64,000 nt of DNA, taken from positions 1 through 64,000 of the forward strand of contig CAKSFK010000007.1 in the NCBI GenBank assembly GCA_934454655.1, read 5' to 3'. Under the pieces are notes generated by a model. That model saw nothing but the letters and a program-made list of their open reading frames with translations. It was not told the DNA's origin and ran no database searches. Source of the stretch: an uncultured Eubacteriales bacterium. Its GTDB lineage: Bacteria; Bacillota; Clostridia; Oscillospirales; Acutalibacteraceae. Positions within the stretch are counted from its first letter, which is position 1. Every line of letters begins with the position of its first letter. Both the position numbers and the translations under genes were made by a program. Below, one piece after another: positions 1 to 7,453 of the stretch.

Positions 1-31
1 TATATACATTTTTTGCTAAAACAAAACTCAT

Positions 32-61
32 AACCCTAAATCTCGCTTGGAATTTAGGGTT
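32..61. repeat. Inverted repeat (hairpin) at left edge
   Basis: A perfect 10-bp inverted repeat, AACCCTAAAT at 32-41 and ATTTAGGGTT at 52-61, with a 10-nt loop. It sits directly before the conserved CGACAGACTGA string and the terminator-like hairpin at 75-102. A similar hairpin-string-hairpin order precedes mntP near 35.2 kb. It probably belongs to the 3' region of a rightward transcript that begins outside the window. Confidence 0.6.
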
Positions 62-74
62 ATTCGACAGACTG

Positions 75-102
75 ACCGCCTGTAAAAATTACAGGCGGTT
101 TT
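75..102 (+). terminator. Rho-independent terminator for a gene left of the window
   Basis: Stem ACCGCCTGTAA (75-85), loop AAA, stem TTACAGGCGGT (89-99), then TTTT. The T-run follows the stem on the plus strand, so it best ends a rightward transcript entering from outside the window. It may also help end the leftward regulator gene that stops at 119. Confidence 0.6.
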
Positions 103-118
103 ACAAATTTATATACGT

Positions 119-1243
119 TTATTTTATCGGCGGCGCGAAATACTCCGAAAGAACCGCCTTAAGGCTTCTCCGTGAGCCGAACCCCGCGCGTTTATACAGC
201 TTTGAGGTGTAGTACTTGACAGAATCGGCGTTTGATCTTATATATTGTGCCATTTCGTCATAGCTGTTTAAACACGCAACCGCCGAAATTATGCTCAGCT
301 CATATTCGCTGGCGTTTTGGAGCAGAAAATTCAGCTTTAACAAATTACTGTATTCCTCATCATAAACGGGTAACACCTCGGTTACGAATGTCGGGTGAGT
401 AATTCTCAGCACATTAAGAATTGCGCTGTACTGCGTTTTGCCGAAAGCCCTGTAATCGCTGTGCTCTTTTGTAAGAAGCTGCGGCATAAAAGATAAGTGT
501 GTTCCGATATTTTCACCGTTTCTTTTTTTGCAAAGTCCGGCAATTGTTTCGCTTGTCAGCTCGTCCTGATTTTTAAATGTTGTTATTTTTTTTGAATAAT
601 GGGCGGAAAGCGACTTCTCCTGCAAACTCACAATAAGCATTTTTTTAAGAAGTCCGCTGTTGTCGCGCCGCAAATGATTTATAAGGTATATCGCAATCAG
701 GTCGTTAGGGCAGATGACTGCGTCCGGATAAGAGGATTTTTTTGAAAAATACAGGTAACTTTTTGAAAGCGTTTCATCCGCGTTGATGTGATTGACTGTG
801 GGAATGTAGTATGCGGCGGCTTCCGCGGCGGTTATCTCCGAATCGATGTACGGCCTTACCCCGAAAAAGGAAATGTTTTTAACGCCGACATAGTTAAGGT
901 ATGCGCTGAGCTCTGAAATCTGGGAGGAAACATCGGTGCAGACGGAGGAAAAACGACTTCCGTATTGCAGTTGAACAACGCCGTATACAATAAGGTTTAA
1001 TCCGTATTTTAAATTTTCGTTTATAACGCTGAGCGCCCATTTTTCGGTAGCGGCATAAAGCAAAACACTGCCGCCCGAACCTACCAGCATATTGTAAGCC
1101 GCAGACAAATTCGGCGCTTCGCTGTATTTAACACCTTTGCTTTTGCAGTGTTTTTCTAAAATATCGGCATAGGTATATTTGTATTCGTTTATAATTTTCG
1201 GCTCGGTTATAACGCAAAGCATAGCATACTCCTCTTGGCTCAT
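119..1243 (-). CDS. LacI-type sensor regulator with C-terminal LuxR-like HTH
   Basis: A 374-aa transcription regulator, probably the sugar sensor for the polysaccharide locus transcribed away from it. Residues about 5-275 look like the periplasmic-binding-type effector domain of LacI/GalR regulators: a stretch ending in NISFFG, then a PDAVICPNDLIAIYLINHLRR-type motif. The usual N-terminal LacI HTH is absent. The last 60 residues resemble a GerE/LuxR HTH: (S)EYELSIISAV, then EMAQYI, then SVKYYTSKLYKRAGFGSRRSL. The order is therefore sensor first, DNA-binding domain last. It starts 312 bp from the divergent GH16 gene, which suggests control of that cluster. The ligand is unknown. The call rests on motif pattern and the HTH is a divergent match. 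Confidence 0.65.
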   Translation of the reverse strand: MSQEEYAMLCVITEPKIINEYKYTYADILEKHCKSKGVKYSEAPNLSAAYNMLVGSGGSVLLYAATEKWALSVINENLKYGLNLIVYGVVQLQYGSRFSSVCTDVSSQISELSAYLNYVGVKNISFFGVRPYIDSEITAAEAAAYYIPTVNHINADETLSKSYLYFSKKSSYPDAVICPNDLIAIYLINHLRRDNSGLLKKMLIVSLQEKSLSAHYSKKITTFKNQDELTSETIAGLCKKRNGENIGTHLSFMPQLLTKEHSDYRAFGKTQYSAILNVLRITHPTFVTEVLPVYDEEYSNLLKLNFLLQNASEYELSIISAVACLNSYDEMAQYIRSNADSVKYYTSKLYKRAGFGSRRSLKAVLSEYFAPPIK

Positions 1244-1555
1244 TTGTTATAGATTATATTTAGAAAATATATCCATATTCGGCTGTTGTTTGTAGAAAAT
1301 AATAAAAATGGGGCTGAATTTTTAATGATAACGCAAAAACACAAATACTTTTGTGCAATATAAACAATTTAATTAATGCAAAGATAAAAAAGTGAACTGT
1401 GTGCGTTGGCTTTTGTTTCTTTATTAAGCCCTGACACAATGTTATAATGTAATTGTTGATAAATTACTCATTTGAAAACGGATTTTTTGGGAACTATATT
1501 GATTTTATCATAATGAGCTTGGTTTGTCAAAAAATATTTAAAAAGGAGAATCTAC
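1244..1555. promoter_or_regulatory. Divergent intergenic region with candidate GH16 promoter
   Basis: This is the only intergenic stretch of regulatory size in the carbohydrate locus. A TATAAT hexamer at 1443-1448 is a plausible -10 box for the rightward operon. The matching -35 is weak (TTTATT at 1420-1425, 17-bp spacer), as expected for an activated promoter. The ribosome binding site of the first GH16 gene (AAAAAGGAG) ends about 7 nt before its ATG at 1556. I saw no clear palindromic operator. Confidence 0.4.
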
Positions 1556-4500
1556 ATGGCAAGAAAAAACTTTATTAAAAAGATTATCGGCAGTATGCTG
1601 GCATTGTCCTTGGTTATGTCGTTTTGCGTAATTCCGCACGCGGCCGCCCAAAACAGCACCGCAAGCAGTGACGACATAGTTTACGACATTGATTTTGACC
1701 GATTTACTGCCGCCGGCGGCACTGTTGACGGCACAAAGGTATGCGGCGGAGCGTATGCGGTTGAAAGCGTTACCCAAAAAGACGGTACGGCGGGTAATGC
1801 GCTTAAAATTCACTTGTCCGACAATAACACAAGAAGTATAGCGTTTAACGATACCGAAAAATGGCTTAATCTTAACCCTGGAAAATATACCGTTACATAT
1901 GACTATATGCTGACGGACGCAAATAATGGCGGAACTGACGAAACAGTGGTGTGGTTTTCTAAGATTAAACAGAAAACCGACAGCTTCTGGAGCTGTGGAT
2001 TAAACGGCGAGTATATCGGACGCGACAGCGTAATGGTAGACGGCACTGCCGAAAAGGATTTGTGGCATACCGGGTCAGTTACTGTTAACCTTGCGGGACA
2101 CAGCGCCGGTTGGTTCGGCTTAACGGCACGAACAAAAACGGTAAATATTTATATTGACAATTTAAAGATTACAAAAATACCCCAGCCGGAGATTTATGAT
2201 TTTGATAATCACGATTTTTACGACGGTATAGCACAGACCGATGAGGCAAACGCAATAGACGGTCTTGACGGAACAACCGTTAACAATAACGATTCGTTCT
2301 TAATAATGACGGGGCAGACGGATCACAACGGCAATCAATTAATTGCCCAGAACGGCGGACTGTTTAACGTTGTAAATGTTGAAAACGGAAAGAGCCGCTC
2401 CTATTATCTCAACAATGAGGCTGTTGCTTATAACAATGCCGACGAATACCCCGGTCTTGCGGGAGCGGGACATAATAATGTTCTTCGTATGGGCGGCAAC
2501 GGACAATCCGCTTATATTCCTGTCGGCAGAACGGTTGCCCTTAATAACGGCAGCGGAGCGGCAAAGCCGAAAGCCGGAACATATAAACTTTCACTTGAGT
2601 ATTACGTTGCGGGCGACGCCGCAGAACAGATAGCAAGATTGCACGCGGTATATAATGTAACCTCTACCATTGGAAACGCAGGCGTCTATGCTTTGGGCGG
2701 CAATGAGTATGAAGATGTTATTTGCTCGGTGTTTAACTCAAGCACGGTTAAAACCGGCGAGTGGATTAAGTATGACACTGTTATAACTCTCAGTGAAAAT
2801 GCGGATAATTTCGGATTTATGATTGCCGCGAAAAGCGGCAGCGGCAGGGTTACGGAAGTATTCCTTGATAACGTTAAACTGGAAGCCTTTGCCGACCCCG
2901 GAGAAAATGCATGGAATTTTGATTACGGCGTGAACGCCGTCGGCGGAAGTAAAAAATCGGGCGGCACATATGTTGTCGATACAGATGCATCCGTAAGCAC
3001 AGACTACAATAAAATGCTTGTTATTGCGACAGCCGCCTTATACAACGGAGCCGAACGTGCCGCAATGCTTTTATCAAACGGCGAGGCAAAACATCTTGAA
3101 AAGGGAACATATAAATTATCGTTTAAGTATGCTTTTAAAGAAACCGAGCGCACATTTTCCGCCGGCAAAATCGCCTTCGGAAGCATAAACGACAAGGATA
3201 ATTTCATAGGCACAACCGACGGGCAGCTCACAAAAATTCTTTCAATTAACGAAAGCACGCTTACAGACGGTAAGACCGCAGCAACTTGGTATGACACCGA
3301 GCATTACTTTGATGTGACCGATGAAAACGGTATCTACTTCGGAATAAGTGTTGAATGGCTTAAAAACATATGGTATTTGGATGACATTACCCTTACACCG
3401 CTCGGTGTTGCAGGCGACAATGTCTGGAACTTCGATTACGGTACAAATAAGGGTATGAAAGCCGGATATGACGACAGCAAGAAGATAGGCGGAAGCGGGC
3501 TGTTCCTAATCGGCAATTCGGGCGACGAACAGGCAAACGTGCTCAAATTATCACCGAATGTCAGCCTTTATGACGGCGCGGAGAGAGGCATTATTCTTAA
3601 CGATGGCGAAACTCCTGCCGAAATTACAATGGGTAAGTATTATAAACTCAGCTTTAAGTATAAATACACGGCGTCGGAAGTGCTTTTGGGCAAAAACTGG
3701 AAAAACGCGGTTATCAGTTTTTCCGCATTTAACGCAAATGAATTAAGCAGCAGTTACGGTGCGTGGAATTTCGGTGACCACAGAATGAAAACATTTTCGG
3801 GTGACGCTCTGATTCAGGACGGCGCTTGGCACGAATATACATCGGATGAGTTCTACGCTGCGGGAACCGGCAATATGCTCCTCGGCATTTCGGCGGCATT
3901 CCTGCGCGGCGAAATGTTTATTGACGATATTGTTGTTGAGGAATATAACAAGTTTGAAATCGTAAGCGGCACAAACTTTACGGTTGACGGCGATTATATT
4001 GTTATGAACAGCGCAAGCACTTATGTCAGCGAACTTAAGGAAGGCGCAAAATACGGCAATATGTTTGTTGTAACGCACGGCGACACCGTAATTGACGGAG
4101 ATGTGTTTGTGTCAACGGGCGATACCGTGGAACTTAAATATGTTGATATTGACAATGCGGACAATATAATTTCTTATGACAAAAAGACCGTTGTTGTTCC
4201 CTATGATGTTAACTGCGACGGTGAAGCCGATGTACGCGACCTTATAAGAATTAAAAAGCTCACCTCCGGCACAGGAGAAATAGAAAACAGCGCCCTGCTT
4301 GAAATGGCGGTCGGTGCAGAGCTGAGGGCAAGCGGCGTTGCAGCCGTAAGAAAGGCTTTGCTTAACGCGCCTGCCGTTTCACACAGCGTTACCGTTAACG
4401 GTCAGTCTGTAAACGATTATGTGATTGTAAACCCTTAACACCCTCGGCACTTTGGTCGGGCGAGGTTACACGCCTCGCCCGTGCCGTTAAAAAACATACC

Positions 4501-5589
4501 GGTTATGAAATTTCTGTTGTTTCAGAGGTGACCGAGGGGAAAAAATATGTTAAAATAGATAATACAACAGACAAAGCCGAGATTTCTGCAGACAGTGACA
4601 ATAACCTTACGGTAAGCGGTACAGACAGCGATATCTACGCATATCTTACCTGTATGACCGAAAATGTAACCGACGGTAATACCGATCTTGCCGCTGCCGT
4701 GCCGACAGCCGATTATTCCGAATACGAGCTCGTGTGGAATGATGAGTTTAACGGCAACGCGCTTGATTCTTCGGTTTGGGGTAATTTCAGCGGCAATCCC
4801 CAAAAACGCTGGTCGGTGTTCCAGTTTGGAAACACCGCGGGATTGACCGAAGAAACAGACGGCAAGGTCTTACAGCCCGACGCAGAGGGAGTGGTTGTAA
4901 AGGACGGTGTTGCCGACATTTCGGTTGAGTGCAGCGATACGGTAAATTACAGAGATGCTACATACACAAACAGACAGCCTGTAACAGAGGGCAGACTTTA
5001 TTACCGCTACGGTCTTTACGAAATACGTGCAAAGCTTCCTAAGTTTCCGGCGGGGGTTGCGCTTTGGTCGACCGGCTCCGGACTTGAAATAGATTTAGCC
5101 GAGGGCAGACAGTATGCGGGTGCTGACGGATATTACTTCAGTGCCAATGTTCATATTCCGGCTCCGAGCGGAAACGGCAGGAGAGTTGCACACAGTTACT
5201 CAAAATACAGTTCACGTACCTTCCGCACCAATGAGGACTTAACCGAGGGCTTCCACAATTATTCGGTGCTGTGGACACCCGATATTCTGGAATTTGCGGT
5301 GGACGGCGAGGTTTTCTGGACGCTTGATCTGCACGAGTTTGATGTCTGCAACACTATGTCGGATGCAACACAAATGTTGCTTTTGGGCGCGTCGTATTGC
5401 TCAACGGCAAACGGCGGCGGCTATTTGTGCGACGCTAAAACAATTGATAACTTTGTAAAAGGCGGTGGCACTCTGCCGCAAAAAACCAGCTTGGTGGTTG
5501 ATTATGTAAGACTCTATCAGTCAAGAAATTATGGCACGGATAACAAAAATCAGAACGTAAAGGGAAATAATTACTTTAAAATCGGGTAA
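1556..5589 (+). pseudogene. Secreted modular GH16 glycanase A, interrupted by a -1 frameshift
   Basis: Two reading frames, 1556-4438 (960 aa) and 4528-5589 (open upstream to the break), form one coding region of about 1,343 codons. The N-terminus has a signal peptide (about 1-31) followed by four beta-sandwich, carbohydrate-binding-like modules. The third and fourth start with near-identical W-N-F-D-Y-G strings near residues 450 and 621. A dockerin-like segment (DVNCDGEADVRDL, near 882) follows, then a GH20b-like domain and a C-terminal GH16 catalytic domain with EIDLAE (E-x-D-x-x-E). The frame breaks at 4433-4438, where CCT is followed by TAA. Re-reading one base gives NPLTPSALW, which aligns gap-free with RPKICSLLW in the paralogue just downstream. 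No ribosome binding site precedes GTG 4528. The cause is either a one-base deletion or a sequencing error. Confidence 0.8.
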
Positions 5590-5609
5590 TGGTATGCATT
5601 ATCCGTAAT

Positions 5610-5633
5610 GCCTCCCCGCATTTGCGGGGAGGC
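5610..5633 (+). terminator. GC-rich hairpin between the GH16 paralogues
   Basis: Perfect stem GCCTCCCCGC / GCGGGGAGGC with an ATTT loop. No T-run follows immediately, so it may be a weak terminator or an mRNA-stabilising hairpin that shields the upstream message. Confidence 0.5.
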
Positions 5634-5709
5634 GATGTTCGGTTAATTTTGAGAATAATACGAATCTCGGTTCGTTTTATATATATAAAAACAAACAGGT
5701 GTGATGGAA

Positions 5710-7425
5710 ATGAAAAAATTACAGCTTAGCAATCACGAATACAACAAAATATCAACAAACGGAAAATATATTGTGGACGGCGACTTTATTTTTATGCCGA
5801 ACTCATACACGGTCATAAGCGAATTTCTCGCAACCGTAAGGCACGGCGGCAGAATTACGGTTAAGGATTTTAACGGCAACCCTGTCTGTGATTTGGACGC
5901 GCCTATGGCAACGGGTTATATAGCCGAGCTTAATTTTTATGAAATTGATGAAAACGTCAATTATGTAACCGACAGAAAATATGTTGTTGTTCCGGGCGAC
6001 CTTAACGGCGACGGAGCGGTTGACGCGCGCGATATTGCCCTGCTTGACCGTTTGTGTGCGGGCGATCAATTGCTTTTATGCGATAAATTTTCAAAGTCAG
6101 GTCTTTACAAAGCGGCTGCCGGCGGGAGAATTAACAGTGCGGCTGCCGAAAATTTAAAGCAGACCGTTTTAAAAATGCCGTCAAGACACCACAGGGTTAC
6201 GGTAAACGGCAACAGCCTTGCGGCGTATGCGGTTTCAAGGCCGAAAATATGTTCACTGCTGTGGACCGAAAAGATAGACGTTCTTGTACGCACCGTTAAA
6301 AAGTACACGGGGCTGGAGCTCCCGGTAGTGTGCGGCTGTACGGACTGCCCCAGAATTGTAATAAACGATCCGTGTGCAAAGGAAATCGGGGCAGACTATG
6401 AAATAAAGGCTGACGGAAATAACCTTGTGATAAACGGCAGGGACGATGAATCGATTTACTCGGCGCTGAATTTTATAATTGCCGAAATTTCCTCGGGCGA
6501 CTGTGACCTCACCGACAGCACGGGCAGTAAAAAATCGGACGATTACACACTGGTTTACGGCGATGAGTTTGACGGCGAGGAGCTTGACAGGCGCATCTGG
6601 AACGATTATACAGCAAACCCCGAAGAGCGTGTTTCAATTTTCCAGATATATGATGAGGAAAACGACCGCAACATAACCGTTAAAGAGGCTGAGGCTCTGC
6701 CCGAAATGCTTGTTAAGCAGAGGGATGCCGAGGGTATTCAGCTCAAGAACAGCTGTATGGAGGTACCCGTTATATGCCACGACACCGAAAATTATAAAAC
6801 AGCGGTTTACGAAACCCATCAGCCCGTTACCGAGGACAGATTGCTTTACCGCTACGGCTTGCTTGAAATAAAGGCAAAACTGCCGAAATTTCCGGCAACC
6901 ACAGCGCTTTGGAGCACAGGAACGGGGCTTGAAATTGACCTTGTTGAAGGCTCGCAGAAACCTGATTCCACGGGATATTCCTTCCTTGCAAACGTTCACA
7001 TCCCGGACCCCAAGAGCAACGGCAGAAGAGTGGCGCACAGTTATGAGCGTTATAATAAGAAACGCTGTTTCGCAACCGACGAAAACCTCACCGAGTCTTT
7101 CCATATATATTCGGTTCGCTGGACCCCCGATTATATGGAGTTTGCGGTAGACGGAAATGTATTCTGGAAACTGGAACTGAATGAGTTTGACACGGATGAA
7201 ATGATGCATAACAGCAAACAGTTTATATTTACCGGCGCCAGCTACGGTTCAACATACTTCTCCGGCGAATATATGGCGGCTTACGGCTACAACGCACAGA
7301 CCATAAATAAATGGATAGCCGAGGGCAACAAGCTGCCGCGGGAAACAACGCTTTATGTTGATTACGTTCATTTGTATCAGGATAAGACCGAAAAGGGCAG
7401 CTACCTTGAAATGGCTGAAGATTAA
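5710..7425 (+). CDS. GH16 glycanase B, paralogue without signal peptide
   Basis: About 571 aa, homologous to the second half of glycanase A. Homology starts abruptly: HEYNK...YIVDGDFIFM matches EEYNKFEI...FTVDGDYIVM near residue 795 of A. In order it has a small beta module, a dockerin-like repeat (DLNGDGAVDARDI, near residue 95) with a degenerate second half, a GH20b-like domain (VRTVKKYTG to YSALNFI), and GH16 with EIDLVE at about 408-413. The start at ATG 5710 has AGGTG about 8 nt upstream; GTG 5701 and ATG 5704 are alternatives. None of these starts yields a signal peptide or the carbohydrate-binding modules. It is either cytoplasmic, exported by another route, or a truncated tandem duplicate. 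The GH16 family covers beta-1,3/1,4-glucanases and galactanases; the substrate cannot be told from motifs alone. Confidence 0.85.
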   Translation: MKKLQLSNHEYNKISTNGKYIVDGDFIFMPNSYTVISEFLATVRHGGRITVKDFNGNPVCDLDAPMATGYIAELNFYEIDENVNYVTDRKYVVVPGDLNGDGAVDARDIALLDRLCAGDQLLLCDKFSKSGLYKAAAGGRINSAAAENLKQTVLKMPSRHHRVTVNGNSLAAYAVSRPKICSLLWTEKIDVLVRTVKKYTGLELPVVCGCTDCPRIVINDPCAKEIGADYEIKADGNNLVINGRDDESIYSALNFIIAEISSGDCDLTDSTGSKKSDDYTLVYGDEFDGEELDRRIWNDYTANPEERVSIFQIYDEENDRNITVKEAEALPEMLVKQRDAEGIQLKNSCMEVPVICHDTENYKTAVYETHQPVTEDRLLYRYGLLEIKAKLPKFPATTALWSTGTGLEIDLVEGSQKPDSTGYSFLANVHIPDPKSNGRRVAHSYERYNKKRCFATDENLTESFHIYSVRWTPDYMEFAVDGNVFWKLELNEFDTDEMMHNSKQFIFTGASYGSTYFSGEYMAAYGYNAQTINKWIAEGNKLPRETTLYVDYVHLYQDKTEKGSYLEMAED

Positions 7426-7453
7426 AATACTAAATTGCAAAGAGGGATAAATA

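Noticed and set aside
4428..4440. Programmed -1 ribosomal frameshift in GH16 gene A
   Set aside because: The bases AACCCTTAA do not form an X-XXY-YYZ slippery site, and no clear downstream pseudoknot was seen. A one-base deletion or read error is simpler.
4528..5589. Treating the second GH16 frame as an independent gene starting at GTG 4528
   Set aside because: There is no ribosome binding site, the frame is open upstream to the break, and the upstream residues align with the paralogue. It is the second half of one gene.
6634..7209. 191-aa open frame on the minus strand inside GH16 gene B
   Set aside because: It lies antisense to a conserved catalytic domain, has no recognisable motif and its composition follows the codon pattern of the real gene.
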